A stretch of 7,138 nucleotides of DNA from Candidatus Omnitrophota bacterium. GTDB lineage: Bacteria > Omnitrophota > Gorgyraeia > 2-01-FULL-45-10. The position numbers were made by a program, and so were the translations under genes. Below the pieces are notes generated by a model that was not told the origin of the DNA, ran no database searches, and saw nothing but the letters and a program-made list of their open reading frames with translations. Below, piece by piece: positions 1-5,340 of the stretch (the stretch's first letter is position 1; each line of letters begins with the position of its first letter). Where the stretch lies: the NCBI GenBank assembly GCA_016214245.1, contig JACROW010000018.1, positions 1-7,138 of the forward strand. Direction: 5' to 3'.

Positions 1-275
1 TGTTTATAGTCGCCTATAAATTTGACCATACCTAAGCTAGCCGTCTTACACCATATACCTATCGCATTATCGCCATCGTTCAAGTTCACCCAGGAATATT
101 CTCCGCGATTCAGGATCGCTGTAACAACCTCGCCTTTATACGTGACCTTCGTGCCGTCCAATCCCCTGGCTTTTTCTATCAGCTTATTACTCAACACGGA
201 ATCGGCGTAGCAAACTGTAAGCTGTAAGCTATAAGCTATAAAGACCGAGACTAATAAAGTTTTAAGTTTTCTCAC
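1..275 (-). CDS. Secreted OB-fold protein, 3' end outside window (partial)
   Basis: This reading frame opens with GTG at 275 and is still open at the left edge, giving 91 residues. The start overlaps the trkH stop in a GTGA arrangement, so translation is probably coupled to trkH. Residues 1-24 look like a signal peptide: charged MRKLK, a hydrophobic stretch LLVSVFIAYSLQLTV, then CYA before Asp25. A Cys at 22 is present, but V at -1 makes a lipobox unlikely. Residues about 32-91 resemble the start of an OB-fold of the nucleic-acid-binding type, with the pattern YKGEVV, RGEYSWVNLNDGDNAIGIW and GDYK. Similar small exported OB-fold proteins exist in other bacteria, and their ligand is generally unknown. 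Residues 12-21 are encoded by a 7-base tandem repeat. Export and the OB-fold are moderately supported. Any link to potassium transport rests only on operon position. Confidence 0.72.
   Translation of the reverse strand, partial: MRKLKTLLVSVFIAYSLQLTVCYADSVLSNKLIEKARGLDGTKVTYKGEVVTAILNRGEYSWVNLNDGDNAIGIWCKTASLGMVKFIGDYK
214..241. repeat. 7-bp tandem repeat, four units, inside signal peptide coding region
   Basis: Four consecutive 7-base units read on the plus strand as actgtaa, gctgtaa, gctataa and gctataa. The unit length is not a multiple of three, so on the minus strand it yields the non-repetitive hydrophobic stretch around residues 12-21 of the OB-fold protein's signal peptide. A related two-unit copy lies at 2634-2647 in the opposite orientation; the two share the 13-mer AAGCTATAAGCTA. 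Confidence 0.75.
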
Positions 276-1792
276 TTCTTCCCCTTCAATGCGGCGAGGA
301 CCATGCCGCCTAAAACGAATATCGAGATGAATTCGAGCCTGCCGGCCCACATCTGCAATATGTAAACTATCTTCAGGATCTCCGGCATCGCTGGAGATGT
401 TATGCCGCACGATAGACCGACATTAGCTGCGGCCGACACGGATTCGAAGGATGCCTCTGTGAGAGAGTAGCCGCACAGCATGCCCACGATCGTTCCGATT
501 AGATAAAGAGTTATATAAGAAATTAAAATTATTGCCGATGCGCGCACGTGCCTATCTTCCAGAATCAGGTCCTTTATGTGATGTATCTTCTGAACCAATA
601 CGGCGGTTTCCGGCAGGACGAGCTTTTTTATGTCCTGCCTGAGCGCCTTATACATAACGCCTATCCTTAAAAGCTTGATCGCTCCTGTCGTAGAACAGAC
701 GCTCCCTCCTATTGCCATTGCCAATGTTATTCCCAACATACCAAGCCCAAGCATGCTTAAAGGGCCCCATTCGTTTACGAACTGTCTTGAGTATATGGTG
801 GCATATCCTGTGCCAGTATGACCGGATATCAATTGGTAGAAGGTCTTTCTGAAAAATGAAATAGAGTTTATATATATATCCTTTCCGACAAAGCCCCAGA
901 TGGTGATGGTCAGGGTTACAGCCATAGTTATGAAAAAAGTCATGATCTCTATATTCCGGTAAAGCTCCCGCCTATTGCCGGTCCAAACAGCGTAGTGCAG
1001 TGCAAAATTGACAGCGCCGAGCACCATCAAAGAGACAGTTATAATCTCAAAGGGAAAATTATGGTAGAAGAGGATATTTTGCGATTGCGGCGCAAATCCG
1101 CCAGTATCCCAGGCTGCGATGAAGATACAAACTGAATCGAATATCGCTTTTGGGATTTTAAGCCCTCCTAAAACCCCTGAGATAGAGAGGGCGGTGCTTC
1201 CTAAAACAAGATAGACCAGGCTGACGAGCCAGATGAACCTGGCGGTCTCTATGACATTTGGCAATATCTTCTCGTCGCGCGCCTCGCCGATGTACATTTT
1301 GAATGCACCGGCAGTCCCTCTAAAGAGAAATGTGAGGGCGATGACGACGATCCCCTGGCCCCCGATGAACATGGTCAAGTGCCTCCAGAAGTTATAGGAG
1401 TATGCCATGTGGTCCAGGTCATTGACAAGCGTCAGGCCAGGCGTCGCATAACCGCTCATGGCTTCAAAACATGCATCAAGGTAAGAGCCGTAATGGCCGC
1501 TAAAATAGAGAGGAATCGCCGATATGAACATGGCTGCAAGCCATGATATAGATGCAACCACCATGGCGTGCATTGTCGCTAAGTCTTTTTTCGTATAATT
1601 TATGACAATCAAAATAGATCCGATCGAAAGGGTCAAAGATATGCTTAACAGGAAATCTATGGCAGGTTTAAATTCAGAATAGACAAAGGCTAATGCGAAA
1701 GGGATGAGCATCAATATCCCTAAGCTCACTATTATCTTCCCCAGATAATAGCCAATTATCTTATAATCTTCACCTGTGGGTTTTAATATCAT
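272..1792 (-). CDS. trkH: TrkH/KtrB-family potassium uptake transmembrane subunit
   Basis: This is the ion-conducting inner-membrane subunit of a Trk/Ktr K+ uptake system. At 506 residues it is close to the usual TrkH size. Four membrane-pore-membrane repeats are visible through their filter loops: SGYATPGL (113-120), WDTGGFAP (228-235), SGHTGTGYAT (323-332) and AANVGLSCGIT (455-465), each with the conserved filter glycine. Family signatures GGSVCSTTGAIKLLR (362-376) and WAGRLEFIS (482-490) support the call, and many hydrophobic spans flank the loops. Pro118 in the first filter loop is where many homologues have Thr. The start ATG is preceded by only a weak CGGA, 10 bases after the microprotein stop, so translation probably depends on coupling. 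Two TrkA-type regulators upstream complete the system. Whether ion coupling is TrkH-like (H+) or KtrB-like (Na+) cannot be told. The symbol denotes family. Confidence 0.93.
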   Translation of the reverse strand: MILKPTGEDYKIIGYYLGKIIVSLGILMLIPFALAFVYSEFKPAIDFLLSISLTLSIGSILIVINYTKKDLATMHAMVVASISWLAAMFISAIPLYFSGHYGSYLDACFEAMSGYATPGLTLVNDLDHMAYSYNFWRHLTMFIGGQGIVVIALTFLFRGTAGAFKMYIGEARDEKILPNVIETARFIWLVSLVYLVLGSTALSISGVLGGLKIPKAIFDSVCIFIAAWDTGGFAPQSQNILFYHNFPFEIITVSLMVLGAVNFALHYAVWTGNRRELYRNIEIMTFFITMAVTLTITIWGFVGKDIYINSISFFRKTFYQLISGHTGTGYATIYSRQFVNEWGPLSMLGLGMLGITLAMAIGGSVCSTTGAIKLLRIGVMYKALRQDIKKLVLPETAVLVQKIHHIKDLILEDRHVRASAIILISYITLYLIGTIVGMLCGYSLTEASFESVSAAANVGLSCGITSPAMPEILKIVYILQMWAGRLEFISIFVLGGMVLAALKGKK

Positions 1793-1802
1793 ATCCGAAA
1801 TA

Positions 1803-1955
1803 TTATTTGATTAAAATGCCCCACCATAAGAGGCACACCAAAAATCCCGCCAATATAAAAAGATAAGTAAATATCACCTCATGAAATATGCCCAGCATGC
1901 CGTTCCAAATATTTTTAAAAAACGCCGCTATTCTTATATAGTTTAGCTTCATCAT
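1803..1955 (-). CDS. Unannotated 50-residue single-span membrane microprotein between trkA-like gene and trkH
   Basis: I do not recognise this protein. The frame starts with ATG at 1955, sharing ATGA with the stop of the upstream TrkA-like gene. It ends in TAA only 10 bases before the trkH ATG, so it fills a gap that would otherwise be unusually long for this operon. An AAGG lies 4 bases before the first ATG and 7 before the second (1952), so the product is 50 or 49 residues. The N-terminal half (1-26, MMKLNYIRIAAFFKNIWNG and on) is basic and could be an amphipathic helix. Residues 27-49 (VIFTYLFILAGFLVCLLWW and on) are a clear membrane segment, followed by a single Lys. By analogy with KdpF in the Kdp K+ pump, it may be a small accessory subunit that stabilises TrkH. 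That is inference only. The overlap, spacing and hydrophobic pattern make coding likely. Confidence 0.7.
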   Translation of the reverse strand: MMKLNYIRIAAFFKNIWNGMLGIFHEVIFTYLFILAGFLVCLLWWGILIK

Positions 1956-2617
1956 TCTACCTTACCCACCAACATATCTAAGAGCTGCTGCTCGTTCTCT
2001 ATCGTAGTGAGCGCGATTATGTCATCCCCTTTTTTCAGGAGAGTCTCTCCTTTCGGAACAATGATATTCTCGCCCCGCACTATAGCTACCAAAACAGAAT
2101 TTTCCGGCAGAACCACGTCTTTCACGCATTTATCTATGACGGGGGAATCTGAAGCCAAATCAACCCTCACCAGGGCGAGCTTCCCGCGTTTGAATGTCAT
2201 CAAGTTTATAAAATCCTCGAAGGAGGCCTCCTCCTCTATGATCTTGGCTATGATCGTTGTGGCGTTTACAGGGACATCCACTCCAAGCTCTGCGAAGATA
2301 TGCTCATTCTTCGGGTTATTGACCCTCGCGACAGTGCGCCTCACGCCGAAGACCTCTTTGGCGAGCTGGCATATAACAAGGTTATCCTCATCATCAGCTG
2401 TTACTGCAGCTACCACATCAGCCCTCTCGACTTCCGCGTCTTCCAGATACTTCGGCTCACAGCCATCGCCGTTTATCACCATCGCATCCAGATTCTGGGA
2501 CATGCCTTCGCAACGGGCCTTATCCTTCTCGATCATAGTGACTGTGTGTTTATCCTGGATCAGCTTCTGCGCCAAATTAAAACCTACCCTTCCGCCGCCG
2601 ACTATGACTATGTACAT
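1952..2617 (-). CDS. trkA: TrkA/KtrA-family K+ uptake regulator, single KTN unit (second of two)
   Basis: This is a cytoplasmic nucleotide-binding regulator that forms rings under TrkH/KtrB and gates K+ flow. Its 221 residues match a single-unit KtrA rather than the double-length E. coli TrkA. The Rossmann TrkA_N domain spans about 2-120, with GGGRVG (7-12), an acidic Glu30 at the end of strand 2, the NGDG turn (49-52) and VARVNNPKNEHIF (96-108). A TrkA_C (RCK_C) domain follows at about 135-215, with the typical RGENIIVPKGETLLKKGDDI (181-200). The start ATG has a strong AAGGAG at 2625-2630 with a 7-base spacer. It lies 20 bases after the other regulator gene and overlaps the microprotein by ATGA. 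Together with its neighbour it may make a mixed ring. Which nucleotide it binds (NAD(H), ATP/ADP) is not visible. Confidence 0.93.
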   Translation of the reverse strand: MYIVIVGGGRVGFNLAQKLIQDKHTVTMIEKDKARCEGMSQNLDAMVINGDGCEPKYLEDAEVERADVVAAVTADDEDNLVICQLAKEVFGVRRTVARVNNPKNEHIFAELGVDVPVNATTIIAKIIEEEASFEDFINLMTFKRGKLALVRVDLASDSPVIDKCVKDVVLPENSVLVAIVRGENIIVPKGETLLKKGDDIIALTTIENEQQLLDMLVGKVE

Positions 2618-2633
2618 ACGTAAACTCCTTGTT

Positions 2634-2648
2634 TAGCTTATAGCTTAA
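2634..2648. repeat. Second copy of the 7-bp repeat, across a stop codon
   Basis: Two tandem units of tagctta (2634-2640 and 2641-2647) lie here. On the minus strand they read TTAAGCTATAAGCTA, spanning the last codons (Lys-Leu) and the TAA stop of the upstream TrkA-like gene and ending just before the AAGGAG of the next gene. The unit matches the repeat at 214-241, which lies in inverted orientation. Confidence 0.6.
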
Positions 2649-3282
2649 AGACCTCCCTTACCTTCTTTAGACTCGATGTCCTTACAACCCCCATGACCTT
2701 GTCATTGAGCTCGAGTTTCGCATCGGGTTGCGGTATAATGACTCTCTTTTTCCTTTCGATGACAACGACCAGAAATTCATCCGGAATATTAAGCGCGTCC
2801 ACACTTTTACCTTTTAAATCCTCTTTTACTATTATCTCGATGACGCCGAGCTCGCCGGTCTCCACCAGGTAACCCGTGAAGCGGTTCTCTATCAGCTTGT
2901 CCCTGATCATAGCCGCGACGAGGACCGTCCCGCTTATTATATCCAAACCTAACTTCTTGTAAATATCGGCCCTTTTGGGATCGTAGACGCGCGCGATTAC
3001 CCTCGGCACCTTGAATATCTTCTTCGCTATCTGGCTCGCCATGAGATTTGTGTTGTCGCCGCTCGTTACGGATACGAACGCATCCTGCTTGTCGATCTTC
3101 AGTTCCTTTAACAGCTTCTCATCGAAGCCGTTTCCTGCGGCCTGTATGCCGTTGAACGTGCCGCCGAGCCGTTTGAACGCATCCTGATTTTTATCTATTA
3201 TGGTGACATTATGGCCTTCCTGCGAAAGTAAGAGCGCAAGCTGTGAACCAACCCTCCCGCATCCGACTATCATTATGTTCAT
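2638..3282 (-). CDS. trkA: TrkA/KtrA-family K+ uptake regulator, single KTN unit (first of two)
   Basis: This is a second, divergent single-unit Trk/Ktr regulator of 214 residues. The TrkA_N Rossmann domain (about 1-120) shows VGCGRVG (6-12), Asp30 at the end of strand 2, AAGNGFD (48-54), SGDNTNLMASQIA (74-86) and VIARVYDPKRADIY (95-108). A TrkA_C-like domain covers about 145-205, with VIERKKRVIIPQPDAKLELN (174-193). The start is supported by GGAGG at 3289-3293 with a 6-base spacer. It sits 21 bases after the exbD-like gene and 20 before the other regulator. The two proteins share an architecture but differ widely in sequence, so this is an old paralogue pair rather than a recent duplication. 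Its last codons and stop are made of the 7-base repeat. It could form a hetero-ring with its neighbour or serve a separate sensing role. Confidence 0.92.
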   Translation of the reverse strand: MNIMIVGCGRVGSQLALLLSQEGHNVTIIDKNQDAFKRLGGTFNGIQAAGNGFDEKLLKELKIDKQDAFVSVTSGDNTNLMASQIAKKIFKVPRVIARVYDPKRADIYKKLGLDIISGTVLVAAMIRDKLIENRFTGYLVETGELGVIEIIVKEDLKGKSVDALNIPDEFLVVVIERKKRVIIPQPDAKLELNDKVMGVVRTSSLKKVREVFKL

Positions 3283-3303
3283 AATAATCCTCCGAAATTC
3301 GAT

Positions 3304-3729
3304 TTAATCCTTTTTCATCGCTGCGATGCTCACCTTTTGTATATTCAATTCGTTTATCGCATCTAACGCCCGGACCACATTATCAAACTTTGCGGCGTTG
3401 TCGACCTTGAGAAGCAGGCTCAAACCGGGATTATCTTTCAGCTTAAGCTGCAATACCTTTTTAAAATCGTCCGGCGCTATCCTTTCATCATCGATGAAAA
3501 ATTCACCTTCTTTTGTTATAGCCAGAATTGTCTTACCAGACCCTTTAAGCGATATTGCGCTTGAGGCCTTTGGCAATTTCACATCTATTTTGGAAACTCT
3601 GCTGGGGTTGAAGGTATAGAGAAGGCTGAAAGAGATAAAGAAGAATATAAACATATTCAAGACTATATCGGTCATGGCAACAGATTCCAATGCCACAAGA
3701 TAATCGGACTTACCTTTTATATTTATCAT
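3304..3729 (-). CDS. exbD: ExbD/TolR-family biopolymer transport protein
   Basis: This is the stator partner of an ExbB/ExbD proton-driven motor that passes proton-motive force energy to a periplasmic or outer-membrane client. It has 141 residues, the usual size. A short cytoplasmic N-terminus is followed by one membrane segment (about 19-38) carrying the key Asp21 in VAMTDIVLNMFIFFFISFSL, equivalent to the proton-carrying Asp of ExbD/TolR. The periplasmic domain (39-141) begins with the family-like IDVKLPKASSA (48-58) and ends with a beta-alpha-beta pattern VVRALDAINELNIQKVSIAA. The start overlaps the exbB-like stop by ATGA. No tonB, TonB-dependent receptor, tolA/tolB or pal lies in the window, so the client is unknown. 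ExbD and TolR cannot be separated from sequence alone, so the symbol denotes family. Confidence 0.9.
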   Translation of the reverse strand: MINIKGKSDYLVALESVAMTDIVLNMFIFFFISFSLLYTFNPSRVSKIDVKLPKASSAISLKGSGKTILAITKEGEFFIDDERIAPDDFKKVLQLKLKDNPGLSLLLKVDNAAKFDNVVRALDAINELNIQKVSIAAMKKD

Positions 3730-4346
3730 GCCTTTCCCTTTGTCTCCGACAGAAGTTCAACCAGCCGCATAGATGAATCGCTCAACTCATAAGAGGTATA
3801 TTTAATTCTCGTGATTATAAAGTTGCATACAAGATAGTACGGCACAGCTATAGTCAATCCTGCCGCCGTCGTTATCATCGCCTCATAAATACCTGAAGCG
3901 AGCGCCGATACGGTTATATTCGAACCCGCCTTCTCCCATGCCATGAACGCCTTTATGAGGCCGGTTATCGTTCCCAGGAACCCCAGAAGCGGCTCTATCC
4001 CGATTATGGATATGAGGCCCCCGATATATTTTTCCAGATTTTTTATCTGGCTGTTGCCGACCCGCTCCAGCACCTTCTCTATCTCATGAGAGGGGAGGTC
4101 CCGTTTTTCAATCCCCGCCTTAAATGTCATGGCTATCGGGTGCCGGGAATTCTTCGAGCATAGAGAGAGCGCCGTATTGGCCTCTCCATTTTTTAAAGAC
4201 GCAGATACGCTGTTAACAAAACTCTGGACGTCTATCCTGATATTGAAAAGCATCCATAGCTTATTTATGATTATGGCAAGGCCGAGTATCGAACCGAGCA
4301 GTATCGGTATCATGACAGGCCCGCCTTTTGTGATCACCCAGAACAT
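3726..4346 (-). CDS. exbB: ExbB/TolQ/MotA-family proton channel protein
   Basis: This is the inner-membrane channel subunit of an ExbB/ExbD- or TolQ/TolR-type motor. At 206 residues it is slightly shorter than E. coli ExbB or TolQ. Three membrane spans are evident: about 10-34 after the typical GGPVMIPILL; about 108-134, containing EPLLGFLGTITGLIKAF (118-134); and about 152-177, containing SGIYEAMITTAAGLTIAVP (151-169). Thr126 and Thr160 match the polar channel-lining positions of the family. A cytoplasmic helical loop (35-107) lies between spans 1 and 2. The start ATG is 8 bases after the marC-type stop, with a modest AGGA overlapping that stop. The gene overlaps exbD by ATGA, so equimolar coupled synthesis is expected. 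Confidence 0.92.
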   Translation of the reverse strand: MFWVITKGGPVMIPILLGSILGLAIIINKLWMLFNIRIDVQSFVNSVSASLKNGEANTALSLCSKNSRHPIAMTFKAGIEKRDLPSHEIEKVLERVGNSQIKNLEKYIGGLISIIGIEPLLGFLGTITGLIKAFMAWEKAGSNITVSALASGIYEAMITTAAGLTIAVPYYLVCNFIITRIKYTSYELSDSSMRLVELLSETKGKA

Positions 4347-4354
4347 CTTCTATC

Positions 4355-4951
4355 CTAGCCTTTCGCAGTGAAAAAATATGCTGCTGTGTCCACAATCCCT
4401 TTTCTAATCATCATGACCGCTATCGCTGCCAGAAGAAGGCTTGCGATCTTGGAGACTGCCTTTGAGCCTGCCTTTCCTAAAAAGTTGGATATGGCTGCCG
4501 CGTATGAAAACATGACCCAGACTATTATGAGATTCAGGATAAATGAAGATATCGTCAAGAAAATGCCGTAAGAGTCTAATAGAATTACGATTGTAGTCAA
4601 TACTGCCGGCCCGGTGATGAGGGGCGTCCCTATAGGCACCGCACCCATCGTCTCCGGGGAAAGCCTGTGAGCCTTTTCGAATTGGAGTATATCCCGGAGC
4701 GATATCGCCAATAAAACCAGTCCGCCCGCTATCTTAAAATCCGAGACCAGGACGCCCAATATCTTGAATATCCACCTGCCTAAAAATAAGAATATTACCC
4801 CTATTAAAAATGCCGTTATTATGGATTGGGTTAGTATCTTCTGTTTTTCGCGTATTGTCAGGCGTTCTGTAAATCCGATGAATAGTGGCAGGACCCCTAT
4901 GGCATCCATCGCAACGAATATAGGTATGAACGATAACAAAAATTCCTTCAT
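4355..4951 (-). CDS. MarC-family integral membrane protein (UPF0056)
   Basis: This is a 198-residue polytopic inner-membrane protein with about six hydrophobic spans (roughly 3-25, 42-68, 72-86, 107-128, 130-155 and 167-195). Family marks are FVAMDAIGVLPLF (12-24), the pattern in which MarC proteins usually carry DPxG-PLF; FKIAGGLVLLAISL (72-85); and VPIGTPLITGPA (105-116). The biochemical role of MarC proteins is not established; the old link to multiple antibiotic resistance in E. coli was not confirmed. Ala17 replaces the common Pro in the first motif. The ATG has a strong GAGGGGG (4954-4960) immediately upstream and lies about 18 bases downstream of the predicted transcription start. It is the first gene of the operon that continues into exbB, exbD and the K+ uptake genes. 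Confidence 0.9.
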   Translation of the reverse strand: MKEFLLSFIPIFVAMDAIGVLPLFIGFTERLTIREKQKILTQSIITAFLIGVIFLFLGRWIFKILGVLVSDFKIAGGLVLLAISLRDILQFEKAHRLSPETMGAVPIGTPLITGPAVLTTIVILLDSYGIFLTISSFILNLIIVWVMFSYAAAISNFLGKAGSKAVSKIASLLLAAIAVMMIRKGIVDTAAYFFTAKG

Positions 4952-4975
4952 TTCCCCCTCCGCATTATTGGGATA

Positions 4976-5005
4976 ATTATATCATATAAATACATCTGAA
5001 GACAA
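4976..5005 (-). promoter_or_regulatory. Sigma70-type extended -10 promoter for the marC-exbBD-trk operon
   Basis: On the minus strand there is a perfect TATAAT (4976-4981) preceded by TGA, forming an extended -10 (TGATATAAT). A TTGTCT at 5000-5005 is a 4/6 match to the -35 box with an 18-base spacer. Predicted initiation near 4969 leaves a leader of only about 18 bases, just enough for the GAGGGGG ribosome binding site. It lies after the terminator-like hairpin of the upstream gene. Confidence 0.7.
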
Positions 5006-5019
5006 ATTTATTTCATAAA

Positions 5020-5066
5020 CAAAAAGGCAGGGTTTAGGCGTACTGCATCTTTACCATACCTGCCTT
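5020..5066 (-). terminator. Rho-independent-like terminator of the DUF2934 gene
   Basis: An 8-base perfect inverted repeat (AAGGCAGG at 5059-5066, CCTGCCTT at 5024-5031, minus strand) is followed by a T-rich tail (TTTTTGTTT). It begins 28 bases after the DUF2934 stop. The loop is long (27 bases) for a classical terminator, and it contains little obvious secondary pairing. On the plus strand the same stem is not followed by T residues, so termination is expected only for leftward transcription. Confidence 0.6.
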
Positions 5067-5094
5067 GAAAATTATGTTACAATATTACGAGGAA

Positions 5095-5280
5095 TTACCT
5101 GGAAGAAAGTTTCCCTTTTATGATCCTCTCCGCCTCGAGCCAGTCATTCATAGAATAACCCGACTTTCGGCCGCGCTTCTCATAAAGCTCGTAGGCCTTC
5201 TTCTCGATCAGCTTATTCATGTCCTCTTTCGTCATCGTCGGATTAGAGGATCGCCCGAGTTTAAAGGTTGTCCTTGCCAT
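5095..5280 (-). CDS. Small DUF2934-domain protein
   Basis: This is a 61-residue soluble, highly charged protein. Residues about 23-54 carry the DUF2934 pattern: IEKKAYELYEKRGRKSG (25-41) followed by NDWLEAERII (45-54), a predicted pair of helices with the invariant-looking DWLEAE. The function of the family is unknown. The start is placed at the ATG at 5280, because GGAGG (5287-5291) stands 6 bases before it. A TTG two codons earlier would abut the ribosome binding site and is rejected. The gene has its own promoter (-10 at 5313-5318) and a terminator-like hairpin 28 bases after its TAA, so it looks like an independent transcription unit between the glucan operon and the K+ operon. No partner is suggested by context. 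The N-terminal residues 1-20 are low in hydrophobicity and probably flexible. Confidence 0.85.
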   Translation of the reverse strand: MARTTFKLGRSSNPTMTKEDMNKLIEKKAYELYEKRGRKSGYSMNDWLEAERIIKGKLSSR

Positions 5281-5286
5281 AGTCAA

Positions 5287-5292
5287 CCTCCT
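5287..5292 (-). promoter_or_regulatory. Ribosome binding site that sets the DUF2934 start
   Basis: AGGAGG on the minus strand (within AAAGGAGG) stands 6 bases before ATG 5280. It is directly adjacent to a TTG at 5286, which therefore cannot be an efficient start. This fixes the protein at 61 rather than 63 residues. Confidence 0.8.
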
Positions 5293-5312
5293 TTCAATTT
5301 TGAAGTATTTAT

Positions 5313-5340
5313 ATTATACACATTTCGAAAAATTATGCAA
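5313..5340 (-). promoter_or_regulatory. Sigma70-type promoter for the DUF2934 gene
   Basis: A perfect TATAAT occupies 5313-5318 on the minus strand. A weak -35 (TTGCAT, 5335-5340, 3/6 match) has a 16-base spacer and overlaps the stop region of the GH57 gene. Predicted initiation is near 5306, giving a leader of about 26 bases that contains the AAAGGAGG site. The -10 is convincing; the -35 is weak. Confidence 0.6.

Noticed and set aside
22..210. Plus-strand 62-codon frame at the left edge
   Set aside because: It is antisense to the OB-fold gene, whose minus-strand frame has a signal peptide, family-like residues and a coupled start. The plus frame shows nothing recognisable.
214..241. Tandem repeat as a CRISPR array or attachment site
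   Set aside because: The units are only 7 bases with no spacers, no cas or integrase gene is in the window, and the repeat is embedded in a coding sequence.
2007..2636. Long open frame on the plus strand (209 codons) opposite the second trkA-like gene
   Set aside because: It lies wholly antisense to a well-supported TrkA-family gene, its translation is rich in Ser/Thr/Pro/Arg with no recognisable domain, and no ribosome site is evident. It is a shadow frame.
3304..4346. Assignment of the ExbB/ExbD pair to the Tol-Pal or TonB system, or to flagellar MotA
   Set aside because: No tolA, tolB, pal, tonB or receptor gene is in the window, and the proteins lack features that separate TolQ/R from ExbB/D. 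The MotA sizes and partner do not fit, so only the family is called.
4952..5019. Possible riboswitch (for example a c-di-AMP or K+-linked leader) ahead of the marC-trk operon
   Set aside because: The predicted transcription start leaves only about 18 bases before the marC ATG, too short for a riboswitch aptamer.
5281..5286. TTG at 5286 as the DUF2934 start
   Set aside because: The GGAGG site ends directly at this codon, leaving no spacer; the ATG at 5280 has an ideal 6-base spacer.
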